This document shows positions 28,131 to 39,283 of a DNA stretch of 64,000 nt, piece by piece. Source of the DNA: Lepturacanthus savala. Its lineage: Eukaryota > Chordata > Actinopteri > Scombriformes > Trichiuridae. How positions within the stretch are numbered: position 1 is the first letter of the stretch; each line of letters begins with the position of its first letter. The translations under genes were made by a program, and so were the position numbers. The stretch spans positions 23,992,934 to 24,056,933 of the forward strand of contig CM060477.1 in the NCBI GenBank assembly GCA_030544235.1, given 5' to 3'. A model generated the notes under the pieces. That model saw nothing but the letters and a program-made list of their open reading frames with translations, ran no database searches and was not told where the DNA came from.

Positions 28131-31100
28131 TCATCCAAAACTATACCATTTTACATATAGTAAAAGATAAATAAGATTTTCTGTAAAAATATTGTACTGA
28201 TGTAGGCCTACATAGCATTTTGTCTTTTTGTGCTCTTCAGACCGAGAGACTGCATATGGAGCAATAAAAACTTTAAAACACAAACCACATGAAAACAATA
28301 CCTTTTCCAGGTGAATTTCTGATCCAAAACTATACCATTTTACATATAGTAAAAGATAAATAAGATTTTCTGTAAAAATATTGTACTGATTTAGGCCTAC
28401 ATAGCATTTTGCCTTTTTGTGCTCTTCAGACCGAGAGAATGCACATGGAGCAATAAAAACTTTAAAACACAAACCACATGAAAACAATAGGTTTTCCAGG
28501 TGAATTTCTAATCCAAAACTATACCATTTCACATAAAATAAAAGGTAAATAAGATTTTCTTTAAAAATATTGTACTGATTTAGGCCTACGTAGGTTTTTG
28601 TCTTTTTGTGCTCTTCAGACCGAGAGAATGCATATGGAGCAATAAAAACTTTAAAGCACAAACCATATGAAAACAATAGCTTTTCCAGGTGAATTTCTGA
28701 TCCAAAACTATACCATTTTACATATAGTAAAATATAAATAAGATTTTCTGTAAAAATATTGTACTGATTTAGGCCTACATAGCATTTTGTCTTTTTGTGC
28801 TCTTCAGACCGAGAGAATGCATATGTAGCAATAAAAACTTTAAAACACAAACCACATGAAAACAATACCTTTTCCAGGTGAATTTCTGATCCAAAACTAT
28901 ACCATTTCACATAAAATAAAAGGTAAATAAGATTTTCTGTAAAAATATTGTACTGATGTAGGCCTACATAGCATTTTGTCTTTTTGTGCTCTTCAGACCG
29001 AGAGAATGCACATGGAGCAATAAAAACTTTAAAACACAAACCACATGAAAACAATAGCTTTTCCAGGTGAATTTCTGATCCAAAACTATACCATTTCACA
29101 TAAAATAAAAGGTAAATAAGATTTTCTGTAAAAATATTGTACTGATGTAGGTCTACATAGCATTTTGTCTTTTTGTGCTCTTCTTACCGAGAGAATGCAT
29201 ATGGAGCAATAAAAACTTTAAAACTCAAACCACATGAAAACAATAGCTTTTCCAGGTGATTTTTTGATCCAAAACTATACCATTTCACATAAAATAAAAG
29301 GTAAATAAGATTTTCTGTAAAAATATTGTACTGATGTAGGCCTACATAGCATTTTGTCTTTTTGTGCTCTTCAGACCGAGAGAATGCATATGGAGCAATA
29401 AAAACTTTAAAACACAAACCACATGAAAACAATACCTTTTCCAGGTGAATTTCTCATCCAAAACTATACCATTTTACATATAGTAAAAGATAAATAAGAT
29501 TTTCTGTAAAAATATTGTACTGATGTAGGCCTACATAGCATTTTGTCTTTTTGTGCTCTTCAGACCGAGAGACTGCATATGGAGCAATAAAAACTTTAAA
29601 ACACAAACCACATGAAAACAATACCTTTTCCAGGTGAATTTCTGATCCAAAACTATACCATTTTACATATAGTAAAAGGTAAATAAGATTTTCTGTAACA
29701 ATATTGCCCTGATTTAGGCCTACATAGCTTTTTGTCTTTTTGTGCTCTTCTGACCGAGAGAATGCATATGGAGCAATAAAAACTTTAAAACACAAACCAC
29801 ATGAAAACAAGAGCTTTTCCAGGTGAATTTCTGATCCAAAACTATACCATTTCACATAAAGTAAAAGGTAAATAAGATTTTCTTTAAAAATATTGTACTG
29901 ATTTAGGCCTACATAGGTTTTTGTCTTTTTGTGCTCTTCAGACCGAGAGAATGCATATGGAGCAATAAAAACTTTAAAACACAAACCACATGAAAACAAT
30001 ACCTTTTCCAGGTGAATTTCTGATCCAAAACTATACCATTTCACATAAAATAAAAGGTAAATAAGATTTTCTGTAAAAATATTGTACTGATGTAGGCCTA
30101 CATAGCATTTTGTCTTTTTGTGTTCTTCCGACCGAGAGAATGCATATGGAGCAATAAAAACTTTAAAACTCAAACCACATGAAAACAATAGCTTTTCCAG
30201 GTGAATTTCTGATCCAAAACTATACCATTTCACATAAAATAAAAGATAAAAAAGATTTTCTGTAAAAATATTGTACTGATGTAGGCCTACATAGCATTTT
30301 GTCTTTTTGTGCTCTTCCGACCGAGAGAATGCATATGGAGCAATAAAAACTTTAAAGCACAAACCACATGAAAACAATAGCTTTTCCAGGTGAATTTCTG
30401 ATCCAAAACTATAAGATTTTACCTATAGTAAAAGGTAAATAAGATTTTCTGTAAAAATATTGTACTGATTTAGGCCTACATAGGTTTTTGCCTTTTTGTG
30501 CTCTTCAGACCGAGAGAATGCATATGGAGCAATAAAAACTTTAAAACACAAACCACATGAAAACAATACCTTTTCCAGGTGAATTTCTGATCCAAAACTA
30601 TACCATTTCACATAAAATAAAAGGTAAATAAGATTTTCTGTAAAAATATTGTACTGATGTAGGCCTACATAGCATTTTGTCTTTTTGTGCTCTTCAGACC
30701 GAGAGAATGCATATGGAGCAATAAAAACTTTAAAACACAAACCACATGAAAACAATACCTTTTCCAGGTGAATTTCTCATCCAAAACTATACCATTTTAC
30801 ATATAGTAAAAGATAAATAAGATTTTCTGTAAAAATATTGTACTGATGTAGGCCTACATAGCATTTTGTCTTTTTGTGCTCTTCAGACCGAGAGACTGCA
30901 TATGGAGCAATAAAAACTTTAAAACACAAACCACATGAAAACAATACCTTTTCCAGGTGAATTTCTGATCCAAAACTATACCATTTTACATATAGTAAAA
31001 GATAAATAAGATTTTCTGTAAAAATATTGTACTGATTTAGGCCTACATAGCATTTTGCCTTTTTGTGCTCTTCAGACCGAGAGAATGCACATGGAGCAAT

Positions 31101-34100
31101 AAAAACTTTAAAACACAAACCACATGAAAACAATAGGTTTTCCAGGTGAATTTCTAATCCAAAACTATACCATTTCACATAAAATAAAAGGTAAATAAGA
31201 TTTTCTTTAAAAATATTGTACTGATTTAGGCCTACGTAGGTTTTTGTCTTTTTGTGCTCTTCAGACCGAGAGAATGCATATGGAGCAATAAAAACTTTAA
31301 AGCACAAACCATATGAAAACAATAGCTTTTCCAGGTGAATTTCTGATCCAAAACTATACCATTTTACATATAGTAAAATATAAATAAGATTTTCTGTAAA
31401 AATATTGTACTGATTTAGGCCTACATAGCATTTTGTCTTTTTGTGCTCTTCAGACCGAGAGAATGCATATGTAGCAATAAAAACTTTAAAACACAAACCA
31501 CATGAAAACAATACCTTTTCCAGGTGAATTTCTGATCCAAAACTATACCATTTCACATAAAATAAAAGGTAAATAAGATTTTCTGTAAAAATATTGTACT
31601 GATGTAGGCCTACATAGCATTTTGTCTTTTTGTGCTCTTCAGACCGAGAGAATGCACATGGAGCAATAAAAACTTTAAAACACAAACCACATGAAAACAA
31701 TAGCTTTTCCAGGTGAATTTCTGATCCAAAACTATACCATTTCACATAAAATAAAAGGTAAATAAGATTTTCTGTAAAAATATTGTACTGATGTAGGTCT
31801 ACATAGCATTTTGTCTTTTTGTGCTCTTCTTACCGAGAGAATGCATATGGAGCAATAAAAACTTTAAAACTCAAACCACATGAAAACAATAGCTTTTCCA
31901 GGTGATTTTTTGATCCAAAACTATACCATTTCACATAAAATAAAAGGTAAATAAGATTTTCTGTAAAAATATTGTACTGATGTAGGCCTACATAGCATTT
32001 TGTCTTTTTGTGCTCTTCAGACCGAGAGAATGCATATGGAGCAATAAAAACTTTAAAACACAAACCACATGAAAACAATACCTTTTCCAGGTGAATTTCT
32101 CATCCAAAACTATACCATTTTACATATAGTAAAAGATAAATAAGATTTTCTGTAAAAATATTGTACTGATGTAGGCCTACATAGCATTTTGTCTTTTTGT
32201 GCTCTTCAGACCGAGAGACTGCATATGGAGCAATAAAAACTTTAAAACACAAACCACATGAAAACAATACCTTTTCCAGGTGAATTTCTGATCCAAAACT
32301 ATACCATTTTACATATAGTAAAAGATAAATAAGATTTTCTGTAAAAATATTGTACTGATTTAGGCCTACATAGCATTTTGCCTTTTTGTGCTCTTCAGAC
32401 CGAGAGAATGCACATGGAGCAATAAAAACTTTAAAACACAAACCACATGAAAACAATAGGTTTTCCAGGTGAATTTCTAATCCAAAACTATACCATTTCA
32501 CATAAAATAAAAGGTAAATAAGATTTTCTTTAAAAATATTGTACTGATTTAGGCCTACGTAGGTTTTTGTCTTTTTGTGCTCTTCAGACCGAGAGAATGC
32601 ATATGGAGCAATAAAAACTTTAAAGCACAAACCATATGAAAACAATAGCTTTTCCAGGTGAATTTCTGATCCAAAACTATACCATTTTACATATAGTAAA
32701 ATATAAATAAGATTTTCTGTAAAAATATTGTACTGATTTAGGCCTACATAGCATTTTGTCTTTTTGTGCTCTTCAGACCGAGAGAATGCATATGGAGCAA
32801 TAAAAACTTTAAAACACAAACCTCATGAAAACAATAGCTTTTCCAGGTGAATTTCTGATCCAAAACTATACCATTTCACATAAAGTAAAAGGTAAATAAG
32901 ATTTTCTTTAAAAATATTGTACTGATTTAGGCCTACATAGGTTTTAGTCTTTTTGTGCTCTTCAGACCGAGAGAATGCATATGGAACAATAAAAACTTTA
33001 AAACACAAACCACATGAAAACAATACCTTTTCCAGGTGAATTTCTGATCCAAAACTATACCATTTCACATAAAATAAAAGGTAAATAAGATTTTCTGTAA
33101 AAATATTGTACTGATGTAGGCCTACATAGCATTTTGTTTTTTTGTGTTCTTCCGACCGAGAGAATGCATATGGAGCAATAAAAACTTTAAAACTCAAACC
33201 ACATGAAAACAATAGCTTTTCCAGGTGAATTTCTGATCCAAAACTATACCATTTCACATAAAATAAAAGGTAAATAATATTTTCTGTAAAAATATTGTAC
33301 TGATGTAGGCCTACATAGCATTTTGTCTTTTTGTGCTCTTCAGACCGAGAGAATGCATATGGAGCAATAAAAACTTTAAAACACAAACCACATGAAAACA
33401 ATACCTTTTCCAGGTGAATTTCTCATCCAAAACTATACCATTTTACATATAGTAAAAGATAAATAAGATTTTCTGTAAAAATATTGTACTGATGTAGGCC
33501 TACATAGCATTTTGTCTTTTTGTGCTCTTCAGACCGAGAGACTGCATATGGAGCAATAAAAACTTTAAAACACAAACCACATGAAAACAATACCTTTTCC
33601 AGGTGAATTTCTGATCCAAAACTATACCATTTTACATATAGTAAAAGATAAATAAGATTTTCTGTAAAAATATTGTACTGATTTAGGCCTACATAGCATT
33701 TTGCCTTTTTGTGCTCTTCAGATCGAGAGAATGCACATGGAGCAATAAAAACTTTAAAACACAAACCACATGAAAACAATAGGTTTTCCAGGTGAATTTC
33801 TAATCCAAAACTATACCATTTCACATAAAATAAAAGGTTATTAAGATTTTCTTTAAAAATATTGTACTGATTTAGGCCTACGTAGGTTTTTGTCTTTTTG
33901 TGCTCTTCAGACCGAGAGAATGCATATGGAGCAATAAAAACTTTAAAGCACAAACCATATGAAAACAATAGCTTTTCCAGGTGAATTTCTGATCCAAAAC
34001 TATACCATTTTACATATAGTAAAATATAAATAAGATTTTCTGTAAAAATATTGTACTGATTTAGGCCTACATAGCATTTTGTCTTTTTGTGCTCTTCAGA

Positions 34101-34745
34101 CCGAGAGAATGCATATGGAGCAATAAAAACTTTAAAACACAAACCTCATGAAAACAATAGCTTTTCCAGGTGAATTTCTGATCCAAAACTATACCATTTC
34201 ACATAAAGTAAAAGGTAAATAAGATTTTCTTTAAAAATATTGTACTGATTTAGGCCTACATAGGTTTTAGTCTTTTTGTGCTCTTCAGACCGAGAGAATG
34301 CATATGGAGCAATAAAAACTTTAAAACACAAACCACATGAAAACAATACCTTTTCCAGGTGAATTTCTGATCCAAAACTATACCATTTCACATAAAATAA
34401 AAGGTAAATAAGATTTTCTGTAAAAATATTGTACTGATGTAGGCCTACATAGCATTTTGTCTTTTTGTGTTCTTCCGACCGAGAGAATGCATATGGAGCA
34501 ATAAAAACTTTAAAACTCAAACCACATGAAAACAATAGCTTTTCCAGGTGAATTTCTGATCCAAAACTATACCATTTCACATAAAATAAAAGGTAAATAA
34601 TATTTTCTGTAAAAATATTGTACTGATGTAGGCCTACATAGCATTTTGTCTTTTTGTGCTCTTCAGACCGAGAGAATGCACATGGAGCAATAAAAACTTT
34701 AAAACACAAACCACATGAAAACAATAGGTTTTCCAGGTGAATTTC
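28131..34745 (-). repeat. 1,323-bp seven-monomer higher-order repeat, five tandem copies
   Basis: A single diagnostic change, TTTCTCATCC in place of TTTCTGATCC, recurs near 28,130, 29,453, 30,776, 32,099 and 33,422, exactly 1,323 bp apart each time. It turns a Ser codon into TGA in the minus frame, so open frames start just inside each copy. The frames at 28,131-29,099 and 30,777-31,745 translate identically over 322 residues. Those at 29,184-29,432 and 31,830-32,078 are also identical. This gives an additional 2,646-bp (14-monomer) alternation on top of the 7-mer. The copies at 32,100-32,819 and 33,423-34,142 differ at only a couple of residues. This is classical higher-order satellite organisation. 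Confidence 0.88.
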
Positions 34746-35374
34746 TAATCCAAAACTATACCACTTCACATAAAATAAAAGGTAAATAAGATTTTCTGTA
34801 AAAATATTGTACTGATGTAGGCCTACATAGCATTTTGTCTTTTTGTGCTCTTCCGACCGAGAGAATGCATATGGAGCAATAAAAACTTTAAAACTCAAAC
34901 CACATGAAAACAATAGCTTTTCCAGGTGAATTTCTGATCCAAAACTATACCATTTCACATAAAATAAAAGGTAAATAAGATTTTCTGTAAAAATATTGTA
35001 CTGATGTAGGTCTACATAGCATTTTGTCTTTTTGTGCTCTTCCGACCGAGAGAATGCATATGGAGCGATAAAAATTTTAAAACACAAACCACATGAAAAC
35101 AATAGCTTTTCCAGGTGAATTTCTGATCCAAAACTATACCATTTTACATATAGTAAATGGTGAATGAGATTTTCTGTAAAAAATATTGTACTGATTTAGA
35201 CTTACATAGCTTTTTGTCTTTTTGGGCTCTTCAGACCGAGAGAATGCATATCGAGCAATCAAAATTTTAAAACACAAACCACATGACAACGATAGCATTT
35301 CCAGGTGAATTTCTCATCCAAAACTATACCATTTCACATAAAGTACAAGGTAAATAAGATTTTCTGTAAAAAAT

Positions 35375-35388
35375 CTTACACAATCTGT
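35375..35388. other. Satellite inversion junction
   Basis: The minus-oriented array stops after GATTTTCTGTAAAAAAT near 35,374. Fourteen bases of unrelated filler follow, and from about 35,389 (CACAAAAAGACAAAATGC) the same monomer reads in the opposite direction. Neither neighbouring monomer is complete at the junction, which suggests a break-and-join rather than a head-to-head palindrome with a shared centre. Confidence 0.85.
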
Positions 35389-36690
35389 CACAAAAAGACA
35401 AAATGCTATGTAGGCCTAAATCAGTACAATCTTTTTACAGAAAATCTCATTTACCATTTACTATATGTAAAATGGTATAGTTTTGGATCAGAAATTCACC
35501 TGTAAAAGCTATTGTTTTCATGTTGTTTGTGTTTTAAAGTTTTTATTGCTCCATATGCATTCTCTCGGTCGGAAGAGCACAAAAAGACAAAAAGCTATGT
35601 AGGCCTAAATCAGTACAATATTTTTACAGAAAATCTCATTTACCATTTACTATATGTAAAATGGTATAGTTTTGGATCAGAAATTCACCTGGAAAAGCTA
35701 TTGTTTTCATGTGGTTTGTGTTTTAAAATTTTTATCGCTCCATATGCATTCTCTCGGTCGGAAGAGCACAAAAAGACAAAAAGCTATGTAGGCCTAAATC
35801 AGTACAATATTTTTACAGAAAATCTTATTTACCTTTTACTATATGTAAAATGGTATAGTTTTGGATCAGAAATTCACCTGGAAAAGCTATTGTTTTCATG
35901 TGGTTTGTGTTTTAAAGTTTTTATTGCTCCATATGCATTCTCTCGGTCTGAAGAGCACAAAAAGACAAAATGCTATGTAGGCCTACATCAGTACAATATT
36001 TTTACAGAAAATCTTATTTACCTTTTATTTTATGTGAAATGGTATAGTTTTGGATCAAAAATTCACCTGGAAAAGCTATTGTTTTCATGTGGTTTGAGTT
36101 TTAAAGTTTTTATTGCTCCATATGCATTCTCTCGGTCGGAAGAGCACAATGAGGTAAAAAGCCATGTACGTCTAAATCAGTGAAATATTTTTATAGAAAA
36201 TCGTATTTACCTTTTACTCTGTGTGAAATGGTATAGTTTGGGATTAGAAATTCATCTGGGAAAGCTATTGTTTTCATTTGGCTCATGTTTTAAACTTTTT
36301 ATGGCTCCAGAAGCTGTCTCTCGGTCTGAAGAGCCTAAAAGATAAAAAGGTATGTTGGCCTAATCAGGCCTACATACCTTTCAAGATTTTCTGTAAAACC
36401 ATAAGAGTTTTACAGAAAATCTTGTTTACCTTTGATTTTATGTACAATGGTATAGTTTTACATTAAGAATTCACCTGGGAAAGCTATTGTTTTCATGTGG
36501 TTCATGTTTTAAAGTTTTTATGGCTCCAGAATCTTTCTCTCAGTCTGAAGAGCACAATAAGATAGAAAGCTATGTCGGCCTAATCAGTGCAATATTTTTT
36601 ACAGAAAATCTTATTTACCTTTTATTTTATGTGCAATGGTATAGTTTTGGATTAGAAATTCACCTGGGAAAGTCCGATATTGTTTTCCAG
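35389..36690 (+). repeat. Inverted, divergent edge of the 189-bp satellite
   Basis: About seven monomers of the same satellite run in the opposite orientation to the main array. Those nearest the junction resemble type B/C monomers. Similarity falls steadily to the right: by 36,180-36,660 the units carry indels, a changed ATGGCTCCAGAA box and truncated segments. Array-edge monomers that escape unequal exchange usually decay like this. The open frame persists in pieces (35,512-36,183, then 36,278-36,466 and 36,487-36,726) with frameshifts between them. The array ends near 36,690 with a short CCAGACATCCAGAATCCAG direct repeat. Confidence 0.92.
36382..36424. repeat. Perfect 18-bp hairpin inside a divergent monomer
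   Basis: CAAGATTTTCTGTAAAAC at 36,382-36,399 is followed by a 7-base loop and its exact reverse complement at 36,407-36,424. Both arms are the AAGATTTTCTGTAAA box of the satellite, so a short second inversion of monomer sequence lies within the already inverted arm. Confidence 0.9.
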
Positions 36691-36726
36691 ACATCCAGAA
36701 TCCAGACATCTATAGTAACAAAGTGA

Positions 36727-37059
36727 AATTCTTTTGGCATAAAGGTCACCACTGGGGTTATTACAAGAACAGCACAAAGGCGACAGAAGGCCACTGCTTC
36801 TAACTCAAAAATTCTGAATTTTATCATCTAAGATATTTTCCAACATCATCATTGAGGAGGGTATTCTTATGAGATGCCATGTCTCTGATATGTAGCTATA
36901 TACCTCCTTAATACATTATTTTATTTAAATTAATTTATTCATGTATTCATGTCAGTTGCATAAAATATCTATATCTAATGTATTAATATCCATGTATAAC
37001 ATACTTAACCTAAAACCTTCACAGTACATCTATGTATGTTATTAAAATCCTCAGACATT
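36727..37059. other. Unassigned AT-rich spacer
   Basis: No gene, RNA or recognisable repeat is visible. The stretch is AT-rich with short runs of ATTTATT and TATCTATATCTAATG. Confidence 0.5.
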
Positions 37060-37719
37060 AGATTCTAGATTCAAAGTTCACTTTATTGTCATTTCACTCC
37101 ACATTTACATTCAGTCTGAAATTAAATTGCTTCTCATCATTGACATTACATAAAAAATGGCGATTAAATGATTACTATAAAATTCTATAAAAAAATATAT
37201 TTTCAATCACATATTTAAAAACAGTATTTCACAGCATTAATAACCAAATAATTTCAGAGGTTCAGTAAAAGGTGCTTCAATGTCTCCAATCCAGTGCTGT
37301 TTAAAGTAATTCAGACATGTCCTTAAATCAGTTCAAACCTTGTCCTTGGTTGTTGTCCAGCTGGGGGGGTGGTGTGTGTTTGGGGGGTTCAGGGTATCAG
37401 TGAGTGTGTGTGTGGGGGGATTCAGTCCACTTGAAGCCCTACAGCTTGTAAAACCTGTTGATCATAGTGAAGGGTGGAGTGGGTATTTGATGGCGGAGGT
37501 AGCTGTGTGAATGCATTGCTGTTGGTAGAGCGCCATCAGGATGAGACAGGAGCAGCAACGGTTCTGTAGGCAGTCTTCATCAGTCCTAATTGGCTGTTTT
37601 TGTTGTCCATGGAAACTACAGCTCCTGAACCAGGAAGTGATGTTGTAGGTCAGGATGCTGTCAGTGGAGCCGCTGTAGAAGGTGGTAAAGTGAGCAGACC
37701 AGTTACTATCAATGACCAT
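37060..37719 (-). mobile_element. 3' end of an L2/CR1-like LINE
   Basis: The minus strand reads FYSGSTDSILTYNITSWF at 37,650-37,700. This resembles the segment just after the reverse-transcriptase core of fish L2/CR1-clade ORF2 proteins (F-Y-S-S-x-I-E-S-I-L-T-x-x-I-T-x-W). The frame then continues with poor conservation to about 37,462 and carries stops beyond. About 400 bp further along the minus strand the sequence AATGACAATAAAGTGAACT (37,069-37,100) matches the usual 3' terminus of these elements, which end in repeats of a TGAATCT-like unit. The same orientation of both parts supports one 5'-truncated insertion of about 660 bp. The minus reading frame is decayed and non-functional. Confidence 0.65.
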
Positions 37720-39160
37720 TAAAATTCTTTAGTGATATTACAGTGTAGATGCATTAACTGGAAAAACACAACAACCAAGCAGATTATAAAATGACTAATA
37801 AGTCTTGCTTGTTCTCTACTCCTACTTCATGTTTCTCCACAGTAAGTCAACGTGGTCATTGTTAGAATGATGCATATAAGTTATCCCATATTTACTTATT
37901 TCCATTCTTTTATTCTTTGTTCTGCATAACATGACAGTATAAGTTTGTGTGTGTATCTTCCAGGTGGACAATGGAGATGTTGCAGCTGTTGACTTGACCA
38001 AGATCTGAACTTCCTTCCAACTGTTCAATGGTTTTACCAGGTTCCTGTCGTAATGACAAGAATACCTACCTAACTTAGGAATTTAGCTGACCTGTTTACA
38101 TTCTAGAGAAAGGAAAACAAAACCTTGTATTAGTTAGACGTTTACGACAGTTTATGTTGTTGCTGGCCATTCCCCCTCCCCTTAGAAGCAACAACATCAT
38201 GTAACTAGGGACCACCCTAAGGAAATAAAGAGGGTTCTGGCAGAGATATGGTTAGAGCGGGTTGGAGACTGCAACTGAGCATCTCTCTGTCCGTTCTCCT
38301 CACCAGTATGAAATCTTAATATCTTCTCTTCTCCTCTGTGTGTGTTTTTAAATGTTTTAGGTTGTTTGAACCTGGACAGTCATCAGCTGGATTTGGCACA
38401 CCATGAACTTGTCAGCAGCACTTAAAGACAAAAAAAATAAAACATTTAGTGTTAATGTTTGCAGGTATGACAGTATTTGGTGATAGACAATCTGAAATGA
38501 GTCTTACTTTCGGCAGGATGAGATTCCTGTAGAGGCTGATGTGGGCGTGACTTGTAAGTTGTACTTTAATCCTTCTTCAAGCAGACAGGTTATATTGAGC
38601 AGTCATCTCACAGGAATTGGAGAGTCAGGGAGAGTCAGGGAGAAAAAAAAACAAACCAACATCAGGTTAAAACTATCAACATCGTCATTTAGTAACTTCC
38701 AACCTCAGCCAACATCACATGTTACCAGGCTGTAGGGCTATTTACCCTTAGCTGGGACAGTGGTTGAAGGACACCAGGACTTGTCCACAGTGGTGGTCCT
38801 GGATGACGCGTCTCTGGGGCCCACTGCTGCTCCAAGATCCCCATACAGTTCAGCTTGGGACCGTGAGGTACCCAGTTTCCGTGCATGGCCCCGGGGAGGC
38901 ACTGTAGGAGTCTTGGTAGTGGAGAGCCTATATACTGGCTTTCACCCTCCGTTAAGAAGGCTAGCTGTGTACAAACACCCACACACACACGGGACAAACA
39001 TTTAACAAGACAAAGAGGCATTTGTTGTATTGGCCAAGTTAAACATGATCATGCAGCATTACTTTTAGCTGCTAAATTAATAATAGCAGTTGTAAATCAG
39101 ATTAGTCAATTTGCAATTATATTAACATTACAGTCGTCAGATCACTCTCAAGTTCTTCTG
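37720..39160. other. Unassigned region with a possible LTR-like stretch
   Basis: No coding sequence is supported. At about 38,040-38,370 a stretch has features of a retroviral LTR: a TGTCGTAATGACA start, an AAATAAAGAGGG box, then a pyrimidine-rich CTCTCTGTCCGTTCTCCTC. I found no matching second copy, TSD or primer-binding site, so this stays a guess. At 38,740-38,960 a GC-richer block has overlapping frames on both strands with no recognisable domain. Confidence 0.35.
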
Positions 39161-39163
39161 TTA

Positions 39164-39240
39164 GCTTAACATTAAACTACTTAACTGAACATTGAAGTAC
39201 TTAACTGAACATTGAACTAAGCACTTAACTGAACACCGAA
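39164..39240. repeat. Short tandem repeat, about 20-24 bp unit, three copies
   Basis: The motif ACTTAACTGAACATTGAA is repeated three times with small changes. The third copy has a 4-base insertion (CTAAGC) and ends in ACACCGAA. It lies just outside the 3' end of the Helitron-type helicase fragment. Confidence 0.7.
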
Positions 39241-39283
39241 CTGCACAGTGACGACTTTCAAAGTCTCAAGGGGACAACCAAAA

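Larger units (their letters stand above)
1..35374 (-). repeat. 189-bp satellite array, main orientation
   Basis: About 187 head-to-tail copies of an AT-rich 189-bp monomer run from the window edge to the inversion point. Almost all copies are exactly 189 bp; a few are 188 or 190 bp through single A losses or gains. Each monomer contains the palindrome TAGGCCTA and an ATGCATATGG box. Strand is given as minus because only that direction has an open frame. At least three monomer types are interspersed. Type A reads GATGTAGG / CTGTAAA / CATAAAATAAAAGG on the plus strand. Type B reads GATTTAGG / CTTTAAA / CATAAAGTAAAAGG. Type C ends in TTTACATATAGTAAAAGG. Divergence between copies is low, which implies recent homogenisation. 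The array is truncated by the window start, so its full length is unknown. I recognise no known satellite family and no CENP-B box. Confidence 0.97.

Noticed and set aside
1307..35102. Series of long minus-strand satellite frames as repeat-protein genes
   Set aside because: All are phases of the same 189-bp satellite. They have arbitrary Met starts, no domain, no promoter or splicing signals, and ends set by random nonsense or indel variants.
1..35374. CENP-B box or CRISPR array
   Set aside because: No TTCGNNNNANNCGGG match occurs in the monomer. Units are 189 bp with no unique spacers, so it is a tandem satellite and not a CRISPR array.
35305..36726. Plus-strand frames in the inverted arm as separate genes
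   Set aside because: They are the same satellite frame read in the opposite orientation.
38040..38370. Solo LTR
   Set aside because: It is suggestive in composition only. No target duplication, partner LTR or clear TG...CA boundary was found, so it is mentioned as a guess in the spacer entry.
38722..39169. Overlapping frames on both strands at 38.7-39.2 kb as a gene
   Set aside because: None has a recognisable domain or splice context, and the frames overlap in several phases.
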